From Sanguibacter inulinus (GTDB lineage Bacteria > Actinomycetota > Actinomycetes > Actinomycetales > Cellulomonadaceae), in the NCBI RefSeq assembly GCF_013415325.1, contig NZ_JACBYE010000007.1, forward strand, positions 62,001-126,000: DNA of 64,000 nt. Reading direction: 5' to 3'. Shown here piece by piece: positions 16,022 through 24,483 of this stretch (position 1 is its first letter; each line of letters starts with the position of its first letter). Under the pieces are notes generated by a model. That model did no database searches and was not told the origin of the DNA. It worked only from the letters and a program-made list of their open reading frames with translations. The translations under genes and the position numbers were made by a program.

Positions 16022-16881
16022 CGCGTCCTCTTCTCGTCTCGGAGCTGCTCGGACTGCAGGTGGCCGAGCCCCACGGCTGCTGGGACGAGGCCTGCGCGTC
16101 GCAGGTCACGGCCTGACGACCTGTACCACTGCGCCGCGAGCAGGGCTGCCAGCGCGAGCTCGACCAGGTCGCCGCCGTAGAACATCAGCTGCGCGCCCCG
16201 CCGCACGTCTGCCACGTCCAGGCCCGCGGGCGGCTGCGCGTACACGAGCTTGGCGAGCACGCCGTGGGCGGCGATCGAGACGAGCAGGACCGCAGCGCGC
16301 ACCCTCGTCGACGACCTGTGCGGCGACGGGTCGACCGAGACGATCGCGGCTGTGTAGAGATACCCCGCCGCGAGGAGGTGCAGCGTCACCAGCAGGTGCA
16401 GCAGGACGTCGGAGCGGGTCGCTTCGAAGAGCGGGGTCCTGTAGAGCACCCACGTGCCTCCGACGGCGAGGGTCGCGGCGACCACCGGGTTCGTGAGCAC
16501 CCGCGCCGGCAGGCTGCGGACCAGCCGGACCACCCTGCGGGCGGGGACGGTCCCGAGGGTCCGGAGCGCGAGGGTGACAGGGGCCGACAGCACGAGCAGC
16601 AGCGGCGCGACCATCCCGACCAAGAGGTGCGCGCCCACGTGCCCGGTGAAGGTCTCGTGCGACCAGGTCGCGACAGGCCCGGCGACCCCGGAGGCTGCGG
16701 CAGCCGTGCCGAGCACGAAGAAGAGGGTCCGGTACCAGGGCCACGGACGCCCCGTCGAGTACTGGATCACCGCCGCGCAGACGTACATCACCAGCGCGGC
16801 GACGAAGGGCACGAGCAGGACGACCTCGATCGGCCACTCGCCGGCAGAGGTCGAGCCGTGGTGACCGTCAGGTCCGTGCAC
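16018..16881 (-). CDS. Cytochrome c oxidase assembly protein, CtaG/caa3 type
   Basis: About 287 residues from the GTG at 16881, with six to seven membrane helices. Family features include FFVLGTAAAASGVAGPVATWSHETFTGHVGAHLLVGMVAPLLLVLSAPVTLALR and DVLLHLLVTLHLLAAGYLYTAAIVSVDP. Proteins of this family help insert copper into cytochrome oxidase in Gram-positive bacteria. I prefer GTG 16881, with GAGG seven bases upstream, to GTG 16911, which lacks a spaced ribosome site. It is coupled to the DUF2243 gene by an ATGA overlap. Confidence 0.87.
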   Translation of the reverse strand: MHGPDGHHGSTSAGEWPIEVVLLVPFVAALVMYVCAAVIQYSTGRPWPWYRTLFFVLGTAAAASGVAGPVATWSHETFTGHVGAHLLVGMVAPLLLVLSAPVTLALRTLGTVPARRVVRLVRSLPARVLTNPVVAATLAVGGTWVLYRTPLFEATRSDVLLHLLVTLHLLAAGYLYTAAIVSVDPSPHRSSTRVRAAVLLVSIAAHGVLAKLVYAQPPAGLDVADVRRGAQLMFYGGDLVELALAALLAAQWYRSSGRDLRRAGLVPAAVGLGHLQSEQLRDEKRTR

Positions 16882-17204
16882 GGTCGCAGCCTCGCCCGGT
16901 CCTGGCTGCACCGGGCGTGCCTGCCGTGCTCCTGACGTGAGCGGTTGCAGGGGTGCGCGCGTGCGTGATGAGCATCGTGGTCTCCCGTCTGCAGGTGTCT
17001 GCGCCTGAGGCAGATCACGGCCTGACGCAGATCACGCTGACGGCCTGGCTCGGCGCTGCACGGGCTGGCTTGGGGACGACGGAGGACGGGGCGCGACGGG
17101 GGCGACGGGCGCGCGGGGGCGACGGGCGTGACGGGCGGGGTATGACGGCGAGCGGTGGTCCAGCGAGGAACGGCCACTCGAGGGTGGTGCGCCCGCGCCC
17201 CCGC
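16882..17204. other. Non-coding interval with GGGCGAC repeats
   Basis: This interval separates ctaG from the following TetR gene. Bases about 17090-17145 hold irregular repeats of GGGCGAC and GGCGTGACGG. I see no convincing gene. The part nearest ctaG presumably carries its promoter, but no clear -10/-35 pair stands out. Confidence 0.5.
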
Positions 17205-17816
17205 TCAGCGCTGCGCGAGCGCGTCGAGGGCCTGGGTCGCGACCGCGACAGCGCTCTCGGCCCGGGCGTCGTCCCGGTCGGAGAGCCAGGTGCTCGTCAC
17301 CCCGGCGCCGAGGGCGACGAGGAACGAGGCGACGTGCTCGAGGGGCGCCGACCAGGTGAGCCCGTGCTCGGCCGACCAGGCTTCGAGTCCCGCCTGGGCG
17401 CGGGTGCGGTACTGCTCCTGCTCCCACACGGCGAGGGCGGGGCCGGCGGGCGTCCGGGCGATGGTGAGGGAGAGCTCGGCCATCGCGAGGTAGTAGTCCG
17501 GGTCGGCGCGCACCAGAGCGAGCTGCGCCTCGAGCGCTGCTGCGACGCCGCGGCGGACGTCGGGGAAGGTGGAGAGCGCGCTGCCGGTGCGGGCGGTCGA
17601 CCGCGCGATCTCGCGCTCGAAGAGTGCCGTGACGAGGTCGTCCTTCGACCTGAAGCAGTAGTGGAAGACGCCCTGGGGCACACCGGCCTCTTCGGCGATC
17701 GCCCGGGTGGTCGCGGCCGCGACCCCGCCCCGGCTCATCACGACGATCGCGGCGTCCATCAGGTCGTCGCGTCGCTCCTGCGCGGACCGGCGTCGTGACG
17801 TCTTCTCTGCTGCCAT
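17205..17816 (-). CDS. TetR family repressor of the GNAT/SMR operon
   Basis: 203 residues. The N-terminal HTH domain (about 12-60) includes TTRAIAEEAGVPQGVFHYCFRSKDDLV, and the C-terminal part resembles TetR_C of drug-efflux regulators. I chose ATG 17816, with GGAG ten bases upstream; ATG 17825 is too close to that site. It is divergent from the acetyltransferase-SMR operon. A perfect palindrome sits between that operon's -35 and -10 elements, so it very likely represses the operon and is released by a toxic cation or drug. Confidence 0.87.
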   Translation of the reverse strand: MAAEKTSRRRSAQERRDDLMDAAIVVMSRGGVAAATTRAIAEEAGVPQGVFHYCFRSKDDLVTALFEREIARSTARTGSALSTFPDVRRGVAAALEAQLALVRADPDYYLAMAELSLTIARTPAGPALAVWEQEQYRTRAQAGLEAWSAEHGLTWSAPLEHVASFLVALGAGVTSTWLSDRDDARAESAVAVATQALDALAQR

Positions 17817-17893
17817 GCAGGTCATTCTCCCGTCTTGTCGCGGTGGGCGTCTCACGTGCCCGCCCCGGGTCGTGAAGACACCGTGTCGATCCC

Positions 17894-17932
17894 ACTTGGT
17901 CGCTTGACTTGGTCGTGTGACCAAGTTTAGGT
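17894..17932 (+). promoter_or_regulatory. Promoter with embedded TetR operator
   Basis: TTGACT at 17904-17909 and TTAGGT at 17927-17932 are 17 bases apart. The perfect dyad ACTTGGTC-N4-GACCAAGT (17907-17926) fills the spacer, and an extra half-site ACTTGGTC lies at 17894-17901. Repressor bound here would block RNA polymerase directly. The adjacent TetR gene is the obvious candidate. Confidence 0.75.
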
Positions 17933-17960
17933 AGAGCCACCCCTCGACGCAAGGAGCACC

Positions 17961-18674
17961 ATGCCCACGATCACCCCGGCCTCTCTCGCTGACGTCCCCG
18001 CCGCCGCCGCAGTCCTCGCCGAGGCCTTCGCCGGTGACCCTGTCCTGGCCGCCGTGACAGGACGGCCGTCACCCACAGCGGACCTCCTCGCCCGGCTCTT
18101 CGCCCCCGTGCTCCGCAGCGGTGCGCTACCGCTCGGAGGCGTCGACCTGGCCCGCCGGGACGACGGCGAGATCGTCGGTGTGGCGGTCTGGGAGCCCCCG
18201 GGCACTCGCTCCCACCTGCTGAGCCAGGTGCTCGAGCTCCCGGCCTTCGTCGCCGCGCTGGGGCTGCGCGGGCTCCGGCACGCCGCCCGCGTCCAGAGCC
18301 TGATGGCCGCGCACCGCCCGGCTGCGCAGCACTGGTACCTCGCGCAGATCGGCGCGGCCACCTCCGCGCGGGGGACCGGGATCGGTTCTGCGCTGCTCGG
18401 CTCACGCCTGGCGCGGATCGACGCCGAGGGGTCGCCCGCCTACCTCGAGTCGTCGAACGAGCGGAACCGTCGGCTGTACGCACGGGAGGGCTTCCAGGAG
18501 GTCGCGCCGATCGACGGGATCCCCGGTGCCCGGCCGATGTCGATGTGGAGGCCGGCTGCAGTCGTGGGTGAGGCCCGGAGCGACGTGGCGCCGCGAGGTG
18601 CCGCAGGCTCGACTGCTGCCACCCTCTCCGCGGCCCAGGTCACGTCCTCCCAGACCGACGGAGCCACCCGATGA
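17961..18674 (+). CDS. GNAT family N-acetyltransferase
   Basis: 237 residues. The acetyl-CoA loop IGAATSARGTGIGSALL (about 133-149) and the later YLESSNERNRRLYAREGF segment identify the GNAT fold. The C-terminal 35 residues are Ala/Ser/Thr-rich and probably disordered. It is the first gene of an operon with two SMR subunits; its stop overlaps the next ATG. An acetyltransferase paired with efflux proteins suggests joint detoxification of an amine compound; the substrate is unknown. Confidence 0.85.
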   Translation: MPTITPASLADVPAAAAVLAEAFAGDPVLAAVTGRPSPTADLLARLFAPVLRSGALPLGGVDLARRDDGEIVGVAVWEPPGTRSHLLSQVLELPAFVAALGLRGLRHAARVQSLMAAHRPAAQHWYLAQIGAATSARGTGIGSALLGSRLARIDAEGSPAYLESSNERNRRLYAREGFQEVAPIDGIPGARPMSMWRPAAVVGEARSDVAPRGAAGSTAATLSAAQVTSSQTDGATR

Positions 18675-19075
18675 GGCGCGCGACGTGGATGGTCCTGGTC
18701 GGCGCGATCGTCGCTGAGGTCGTCGCGACCCTCGCGCTCCGCGCCGCTCTCGACTCACCAGGGTGGTACGCCCTCACCGCGGCCGGGTACGTCACCGCCT
18801 TCGTGCTCCTCGCTCTCCTGCTGCGCATGGGGGCGAAGATCGGTTCGGTCTACGGCGTCTGGGCGGCCTCGGGGGTCGCGCTGACGGCACTGCTCGCCGC
18901 GTGGTTGTTCGGGGAGGCGCTGACCTGGCCGATGGTCCTCGGGATCGTCGTCGTCATGGTCGGTGTCGTCCTCGTCGAGACCGGGCACACCGACGACAAG
19001 CCCGCTGCGCCCGGCTCCGCTGCGCCCGGCTCCGCGACCGGGCCTGCCGGGCGTCGGACGGAGGTCGGCGCATGA
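18671..19075 (+). CDS. SMR efflux subunit A
   Basis: 134 residues, four membrane helices, small multidrug resistance family. MRRATWMVLVGAIVAEVVATLALRAA carries the key membrane glutamate (about residue 16) of EmrE-like pumps. The core SVYGVWAASGVALTALLAAWLFGEALTW matches the family. A 25-residue Pro/Ala/Gly-rich tail extends beyond the normal EmrE length. ATGA overlaps couple it to the acetyltransferase before it and the second SMR gene after it. The two SMR proteins probably form a heterodimer, as in EbrAB or YkkCD. Confidence 0.88.
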   Translation: MRRATWMVLVGAIVAEVVATLALRAALDSPGWYALTAAGYVTAFVLLALLLRMGAKIGSVYGVWAASGVALTALLAAWLFGEALTWPMVLGIVVVMVGVVLVETGHTDDKPAAPGSAAPGSATGPAGRRTEVGA

Positions 19076-19395
19076 TGTGGCTCGCCCTCGTGGCGGCGAT
19101 CCTCTCGGAGGTCACTGCGACGCTCAGCCTCCGCGCCTCGGAGGGACTCCGGAAGAAGGCGTGGATCGTCCCGCTGGCGATCTTCTACCCGCTGGCCTTC
19201 GTGCTCCTGACGGTGTCGCTCGACGCGGGCATGGCGGTCGGCGTCGCCTATGGGATCTGGGCGGCCTCTGGTGTCGCGCTCACCGCTGTCGGCGCGCGGG
19301 TCGCCTTCGGGGACGCGCTCACGCGTCGGATGATGCTCGGTATCGCGTGCATCGGTCTCGGCGTGATCCTCATCGAGCTGGGCGCGGCACACTGA
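19072..19395 (+). CDS. SMR efflux subunit B
   Basis: 107 residues, four helices, with the catalytic glutamate in VAAILSEVTATLSLRAS (about residue 13) and GMAVGVAYGIWAASGVALTAVGARVAFGD. It is the length of a classic EmrE-type protein. The ATG lies within the previous gene's stop (ATGA). It is predicted to pair with subunit A to export cationic toxic compounds by proton exchange. A 16-bp stem hairpin after the stop ends the operon. Confidence 0.88.
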   Translation: MMWLALVAAILSEVTATLSLRASEGLRKKAWIVPLAIFYPLAFVLLTVSLDAGMAVGVAYGIWAASGVALTAVGARVAFGDALTRRMMLGIACIGLGVILIELGAAH

Positions 19396-19417
19396 CGAGG
19401 TGCGTCGTGGAGGGGTG

Positions 19418-19458
19418 CCGCACCGCGTGGCCCGACGTGCCGGGGCCACGCGGTGCGG
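19418..19458 (+). terminator. Strong terminator hairpin after the SMR operon
   Basis: Sixteen perfect base pairs (CCGCACCGCGTGGCCC at 19418-19433 with GGGCCACGCGGTGCGG at 19443-19458) around a 9-base loop lie 22 bases after the operon's last stop codon. Confidence 0.75.
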
Positions 19459-19524
19459 TGTCTGAGGCTGTGCGTACCGTGGGGCAGGTCCGGGACCGGA
19501 GAGTGGCTTGGAAGGGTGAGGTCT

Positions 19525-19908
19525 GTGCACGCGACGACACTGCAGGAGCGCGCCGCCGAGCGGGCGCAGGAGCTGCCCGGGGCGGAGCTCACTCATCCCT
19601 TCGGTGAGGACTGGGACGTGTACAAGGTGCGCGGCAAGGTGTTCATGCTGGCGACCGCCGTGACGCAGGAGCCGATCGTCGTCCTCAAGGCCGCGCCCGC
19701 AGACGCCCGCAGCCTCCGTGAGGCCCACGAGGACGTCAGCCCGGGCTATCACATGAACAAGAAGCACTGGATCACCCTGCACCCCGGCGGTGACCTCGAC
19801 GAAGAGCTCGTGGACGACCTCGTCACGGAGTCGTATCTGCTGGTCGTCGAGGGGCTGCCCCGCAGGCTCCGACCTGTCGACCCGACGACCTTCGGCTCGG
19901 GCTCGTGA
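19525..19908 (+). CDS. MmcQ/YjbR family protein
   Basis: 127 residues, typical of the YjbR fold (a DNA-binding-like small protein). Features are the FGEDWDVYKVRGKVFML segment, KAAPADARSLRE, and HMNKKHWITLHPGGDLDEELVDDLVTESY. The chosen GTG at 19525 is preceded by GTGAGG; GTG 19516 is a possible earlier start. The role of these proteins is poorly known. It converges with the acetyltransferase gene. Confidence 0.82.
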   Translation: MHATTLQERAAERAQELPGAELTHPFGEDWDVYKVRGKVFMLATAVTQEPIVVLKAAPADARSLREAHEDVSPGYHMNKKHWITLHPGGDLDEELVDDLVTESYLLVVEGLPRRLRPVDPTTFGSGS

Positions 19909-19944
19909 GCCTGAGGCTCGAAGAGCACGAACGGCGTCGTCAGG

Positions 19945-20598
19945 TCAGTCGACCCAGGTGGGGTCGTCGAGCAGCTCCTGGACTGTCCCGAGCAGACGCG
20001 CCGCGTGGAACCCGTCCGCAGCGGCGTGGTGGACCTGAAGAGCGACGGGGAGCAGGACCTCGCCCTCCCTCTCGACGTAGCGCCCGAGTGTGAAGATCGG
20101 CGCGAGGTGGTCGAAGCCCTGCTGGACCGCGAGCGTGAACCCCGTGAAGGACGTCCACGGGAGGCTCGACACGTCGAAGGAGTTCTCCGGCGCCGGTCCC
20201 TGCGGGAACATCTCAGTCGCCGTGCGGTGCTCGACGAGCAGTGCTGCTGCAGTGTCGTGGAAGGTCGCGAAGCTCGTGTCGTACGGTGCCCAGATGCTCG
20301 CGAAAGTCTCGAGCTCCGGGTTGAACACCGTGAACGAGGGATGGACCACGGGCCACGTCGCCGGGGCGCCGTCCGAGGTCAGGCACATGCGGAACGCGTC
20401 GTGCTGGTTCACGGCGGTCGCGAGGGCCCACACCTGCGCGACGTAGCTCTTCCGGGCCGACGCCCGCAGAGTCTCGACGAAGACCGTCGCGTCGAGCTCG
20501 ACCGTGATCGCGTAGGTGCACGGGACGACGGACCTGTAGTGCTCGAAGTGCTGTCGCCGGGGCCAGGTGGAGAGGTCGATCGGCATGGCAGACGTCAT
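19945..20598 (-). CDS. Chloramphenicol acetyltransferase-like enzyme (type A)
   Basis: 217 residues, full length for the type A CAT family. The active-site motif HHAAADGFH lies at 190-198, corresponding to the catalytic histidine and structural aspartate; the usual HHAVCDGFH differs at two positions. The N-terminal PRRQHFEHYRS and CTYAITVELD segments and PWTSFTGFTLAVQQGFDHLAPIFTLGRY are also family-typical. It would transfer acetyl from acetyl-CoA to chloramphenicol, or to another hydroxyl substrate. Nothing mobile is adjacent, so it looks chromosomal. Confidence 0.85.
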   Translation of the reverse strand: MTSAMPIDLSTWPRRQHFEHYRSVVPCTYAITVELDATVFVETLRASARKSYVAQVWALATAVNQHDAFRMCLTSDGAPATWPVVHPSFTVFNPELETFASIWAPYDTSFATFHDTAAALLVEHRTATEMFPQGPAPENSFDVSSLPWTSFTGFTLAVQQGFDHLAPIFTLGRYVEREGEVLLPVALQVHHAAADGFHAARLLGTVQELLDDPTWVD

Positions 20599-20655
20599 CG
20601 CGCCATCCTGGCAGCCGCACCTACCTCAGACCAGCACTTTTCAGCGGCCCTGCTG

Positions 20656-20907
20656 TCAGGAGATGGTCGCTTCCGGGGAGCTCCTCCTCCGCCTGCGCAG
20701 AAGAGATGCTGCAGCGAGGCCCAGCGCGACGACGAAGCACCCGGCACGGAGCCACAGAGGCATGCCCGGGACCAGCCCGCTCAGCGCTACGACGACGATG
20801 ATCGTGACGAGGCTCGCCGTCTTGAGCCGTGGCAGAGCGTAGGAGATCCCGGTGGAGGCGAGGATCACCGCGAGCGAGATCTGCAGATAGCTCCAGTATG
20901 TGTCCAT
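20656..20907 (-). CDS. Small two- to three-helix membrane protein
   Basis: 83 residues. Hydrophobic segments cover about residues 7-24, 30-46 and 51-68, and the C-terminus is an arginine-rich cluster. The ATG shares a base with the TGA of the secreted-protein gene before it (TGATG), so the two are coupled. Family unknown. A tiny membrane protein directly after a secreted Cys/Gly-rich protein could be an immunity or export partner; that is inference. Confidence 0.6.
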   Translation of the reverse strand: MDTYWSYLQISLAVILASTGISYALPRLKTASLVTIIVVVALSGLVPGMPLWLRAGCFVVALGLAAASLLRRRRRSSPEATIS

Positions 20908-21902
20908 CAACGGCAATTAAATGTGTTCTTCTTGACCTGCGTAGGCCAAGATGGTGTACCTGGGGCGACAGCAATCTTGATACCCAGGCAATTTCCGTTC
21001 TCCCAGTAACGGCCCGCGGCAACCGCGAGAAGTGTGGCCGCCGGCGCGACCGCTGCGCCACAGACGACGGCCCCGACGCCAGCAGAGATCACTGCGCAAC
21101 CTCCGGCTGCTGCTGCGATGAGCCACCCGGCATCTCGCGCATTCCGAGTTGAGGCCCTGTTGAGACGAAGTGTGCAGGTGATGATGCCGCAGTCGCCCTG
21201 AAAGGTCGGGTCAGCAACGATAGGGAATGCTGAGGTTGCATCGAAGTCGACCGTCTGCACGAGCGTGTTCCCGTCGACCGCATAGGCGGTCGGTATTTCC
21301 TCGCCTCTCGCGTCTCTCGCCCACGGGGGAGCGACGACCCCACGGGTGGCTCCGTCGGCCCCGACGATCTCGACCGAGCCGTCGCTCTGGAGGGCGAGGG
21401 CCGCACCGGTCGGAAGGTCGAACGGGAAGGAGTACGAGCCGGGAGCCTCGGGGGAGCTGATGGCGATCAGGGCTCGGAAGCCGTCGCCCTCCACGGTCTG
21501 CAGACCGACAGATGCGCTGTTCCCCGCTTCAGCGTAGACAGCTGTCGCGCCGATCGCCACGGGGTCGTCCAGCTCTAGTCCCAGTGGGAGGCCCATGCCC
21601 ACGGTGTCTCCTGAGGATGTCGTCGCGACGACGTCGACCCCGACCGAGATCGGGGGAGCCGCGCTCCCGGAGATGGGAACCGGGGCTCCGGTCGAGTCCG
21701 TAGAAGCCCCGAGGTCGGCCAGTGCGAGGTCGATAGACCGGACGGTGTCCTCCGCGTCTAGAGGGTCGTGGGATCTCTGGGAGGTGCCGTCGATGCTCGA
21801 TGCCTTGTGCTGTTGAGGAGTGTCCAGTGCAGTGGCCGCGATCGAGGTCGACAATATGGCAAGAATGGTGAATGTCGCCGTGGTGAAGAAAATCCGTTTC
21901 AT
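20907..21902 (-). CDS. Secreted Cys/Gly-rich protein, bacteriocin-like C-terminus
   Basis: 331 residues with a Sec signal peptide (MKR, hydrophobic helix, ATA cleavage region near 24). Residues about 80-235 are a beta-rich domain ending with the IVADPTF segment found in other actinobacterial secreted proteins. The last 95 residues are Ala/Gly-rich and hydrophobic (about 255-300) and contain six cysteines spaced for disulfides, ending in CLGIKI and NTFNCR. GGGGAC precedes the ATG. Base composition is lower in GC than neighbours. I cannot name the function; a pore-forming or bacteriocin-like precursor is one possibility, a cell-surface protein another. Confidence 0.7.
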   Translation of the reverse strand: MKRIFFTTATFTILAILSTSIAATALDTPQQHKASSIDGTSQRSHDPLDAEDTVRSIDLALADLGASTDSTGAPVPISGSAAPPISVGVDVVATTSSGDTVGMGLPLGLELDDPVAIGATAVYAEAGNSASVGLQTVEGDGFRALIAISSPEAPGSYSFPFDLPTGAALALQSDGSVEIVGADGATRGVVAPPWARDARGEEIPTAYAVDGNTLVQTVDFDATSAFPIVADPTFQGDCGIITCTLRLNRASTRNARDAGWLIAAAAGGCAVISAGVGAVVCGAAVAPAATLLAVAAGRYWENGNCLGIKIAVAPGTPSWPTQVKKNTFNCR

Positions 21903-22262
21903 GATGTCCCCTGCTGAAGAGCGCCCCTAGGAGAGCCGCAGGTGCGGCTTGTGCTGGGTGCGTCGATTGACAGAGTATTCTTCGGCGGAAGAACGGCTGC
22001 GGGACGAAAGTCCTCCCGGTGAGCGAGCACTCTTCAGGGATCAGCGTGCTCTGCTGAATCGCACGACCGAAGCTGCTCTGCGATCGCCCACAAGAATTTT
22101 CCGATGTTCTTGAGACTCACTCGGTGGCGCCATTGATCGTTCCGGGTCAGAACGGCCGGTGCGTCCATGGGTGCGGGCGCATTGCCCTTAGTGGGTTAGT
22201 CCGGTCGCCTGCTTCCGGCACCCGATCAGGGCGCACCGTTCGGTGGTGACGCGACAGGTGCG
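21903..22262. other. Lower-GC intergenic region
   Basis: About 360 bases with no gene. GC content falls well below the window average. It holds a perfect dyad TTCTTC-GGCG-GAAGAA (21978-21993) that may be an operator or the start of the secreted-protein promoter. Near 22240-22262 TGACGC/GCGTCA can form a weak hairpin after the luciferase-like gene. No promoter is certain. Confidence 0.5.
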
Positions 22263-23270
22263 TCAGGCAGGCACCGCGGCGTACGCCTCGGCGAGCAGCT
22301 CGACCGAGCGCAGTCGTGCGGGGGTGGCGAGCGAGGCGTGCGCGACGATCAGCTCGTCGGCGCCGACGCTCTCACCGAACCGGGCCACGTAGTCGGCGAC
22401 CTCGGCCCCGGTGCCGACACCCGTGTAGGTCATCATGCTCGCGACCTGCGCACCGGCCGGGGAGTCGAGCAGCATGTCGAGCTCGTCGTCGCTGAAGGTC
22501 TGGGTCACCGGGATCTGCCGGCTCTGGCGCAGCATCATGAGCAGCCTCGACCGGCGGGCCAGCGTCAGCTGCTCGAGCGCGTCGTCGTGGTCGTCCGAGG
22601 CGATCGCGTTGAGCCCGGCGATCACGTAGGGCTGCTGCAGCTGCTCCGAGGGGCGGAACTCGCTGCGGTACGCGGCGACCGCGGCGTGGAGCGCGTCGGG
22701 GGCGAAGTGCGAGGCGAAGGCGTACGGCAGGCCGAGCGCGGCGGCGAGGTGCGCACCGAAGAGCGACGACCCGAGGATGTACAGCGGCACGTGGGAGCCG
22801 GCGCCCGGGGTCGCGCTGACCCCGGGGACGCGCGAGTCACCGGACAGGAAGGCCTGGAGCTCGACGACGTCCTGCGGGAACTGGTCCGAGGCTGCGGGGT
22901 CGCGGCGCAGGGCCCGGAAGGTCGCCTGGTCGCCGCCCGGAGCGCGCCCGAGACCGAGGTCGATCCGTCCGGGGTGCAGAGCCTCGAGGGTCCCGAACTG
23001 CTCGGCGATGGTGAGCGGCGAGTGGTTGGGCAGCATGACGCCACCCGCGCCGAGGCGGATCGTCGAGGTCTGGCTCGCCACGTGGGCGATGAGGACCGAC
23101 GTGGCGCTCGAGGCGATCGACGCCATGTTGTGGTGCTCGGCGTACCAGACACGCCTGTAGCCGCTCTTCTCAGCCTGCTGGGCGAGCGCGACAGACGCCG
23201 CGAAGCTGTCGCGGGCCGTCTCTCCGGGAGCGATCGGGGCAAGGTCGAGGATCGAGAGAGGGAGCGTCAT
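22263..23270 (-). CDS. LLM class flavin-dependent oxidoreductase
   Basis: 335 residues, bacterial luciferase-like fold. Family features are LSILDLAPIAPGETARDSF near the start, YRRVWYAEHHNM (about 38-49), IRLGAGGVMLPNHSPLTIAEQFGTLEALHPGRIDLGLGRAPGG, and the long central GSSLFGAHLAAALGLPYAFASHF. This subgroup (MsnO8-like) is FMN-dependent with unknown physiological substrates. ATG 23270 was chosen since the conserved N-terminus begins there. It lies downstream of the DUF606 transporter on the same strand. Confidence 0.9.
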   Translation of the reverse strand: MTLPLSILDLAPIAPGETARDSFAASVALAQQAEKSGYRRVWYAEHHNMASIASSATSVLIAHVASQTSTIRLGAGGVMLPNHSPLTIAEQFGTLEALHPGRIDLGLGRAPGGDQATFRALRRDPAASDQFPQDVVELQAFLSGDSRVPGVSATPGAGSHVPLYILGSSLFGAHLAAALGLPYAFASHFAPDALHAAVAAYRSEFRPSEQLQQPYVIAGLNAIASDDHDDALEQLTLARRSRLLMMLRQSRQIPVTQTFSDDELDMLLDSPAGAQVASMMTYTGVGTGAEVADYVARFGESVGADELIVAHASLATPARLRSVELLAEAYAAVPA

Positions 23271-23325
23271 GCTTGCGTCAACAGAGCGAGGTCGGGTCGT
23301 GTTCCCGCTGCGCAGGTGCCGAGGG

Positions 23326-24324
23326 TCACGCCACGCGGTCGTCTGTGGACCCCGCACGCGAGCGCGTCACCGTCAGTGACACCGACGCCGCGATGATCAG
23401 CACCGAGACGATGGTCGACCAGCTCGCGCCGACCCCGCCGCCGATGTCGAGCACGAGAGCCATGACGAGCTGTCCGCCGACGATCGACAGGGTCAGCGCG
23501 AAGGTGCCGAGCGTCCGGACGGAGTACGCGGCCGAGACCGTGATGATCGCCCCGAGCGGCCCGCCGAGGTACACCCACCAGTCGGTGCTCAGGGGCGGCA
23601 GCGTGACCTCCGACAGCCCGCCGACCGCTGCGGCCACGGCGCACACGAGGGAGATCCCGGCGAGCCCGCCGACCACCGAGGCGACCGTCGGCACGAGGGG
23701 GTCACCCGTGCGGGCGGCCACGACGCCGTTGCCGGCGGACTGGACGGACAGCAGGAGACCCCCGACGAAGAGGAACAGACCCGTGCCGATCGCGGCCAGC
23801 ACGGTCCCGGTGCTCGGACCAGGGCTCGACAGCACCGCGACGACGAGCCCCACCAGCGCTCCCAGCCCGGCGACGGCGCGACGGACCGTCAGCCGGATCG
23901 GTGCGTCGAGGCCCACCCCGCGCGAGTCGAGGACCAGCCCGGACACGGTTTGACCGGCGACCGAGCAGACCGAGGCGAGGGCCACCCCGACGACCGGGAT
24001 GCCCACGGCCATCGACATGACCAGGGGCACGCTGCACAGCCCGACCGCGAACCACCACCACCGCGCGCCGCGCAGCGCGCGCACCGCAGGTCCGAGACGC
24101 CCGAGCGCCGTGAGCAGCACGACGGCCATGACGAAGGCCCCGACGTAGGCGAACCACGACGACACGAGCGCACCCGCACCGCGGGTCGCGAGCTCGCCGT
24201 TGAGCTTTCCCTGCACGGCGATGACGGCGCCGCTCGTGATCGCGACGGCGAGCGCCGTGCCGAAGCGCGCCGTGCGGGCGGGGGGTGCGAGGTCTGCGGG
24301 GCCTGAGGCCGGCGACGAGGTCAT
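23326..24324 (-). CDS. DMT family transporter (fused DUF606/YdcZ)
   Basis: 332 residues, about ten membrane helices, made of two DUF606-like halves (about 20-165 and 175-325). The first carries SGAVIAVQGKLNGELATRGAGALVSSWFAYVGAFVMAVVLL; the second repeats the pattern with ARTGDPLVPTVASVVGGLAGI. DUF606 proteins are inner membrane proteins of the drug/metabolite transporter group. ATG 24324 and ATG 24333 are both possible. The substrate is unknown. It precedes the luciferase-like oxidoreductase by 55 bases and could be in one operon. Confidence 0.85.
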   Translation of the reverse strand: MTSSPASGPADLAPPARTARFGTALAVAITSGAVIAVQGKLNGELATRGAGALVSSWFAYVGAFVMAVVLLTALGRLGPAVRALRGARWWWFAVGLCSVPLVMSMAVGIPVVGVALASVCSVAGQTVSGLVLDSRGVGLDAPIRLTVRRAVAGLGALVGLVVAVLSSPGPSTGTVLAAIGTGLFLFVGGLLLSVQSAGNGVVAARTGDPLVPTVASVVGGLAGISLVCAVAAAVGGLSEVTLPPLSTDWWVYLGGPLGAIITVSAAYSVRTLGTFALTLSIVGGQLVMALVLDIGGGVGASWSTIVSVLIIAASVSLTVTRSRAGSTDDRVA

Positions 24325-24483
24325 GGCGCCCATTCTCTGCCTCTCGGCCACCAGGCAGCCCCGTCTGGCGACCTGGGCGATCCCGGGCATCGCTCCCGTG
24401 GCGCGCCCCGGCGACCAGGCACATGATGGACTCCGGCACGGCGCGTCCGCCGCCGGGTCACCCTCACGGTCTGGAGAGATCGC

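Noticed and set aside
21903-22262. tRNA or small RNA in the lower-GC gap
   Set aside because: No cloverleaf, no T-loop GGTTC sequence in the right context and no conserved RNA fold that I can recognise.
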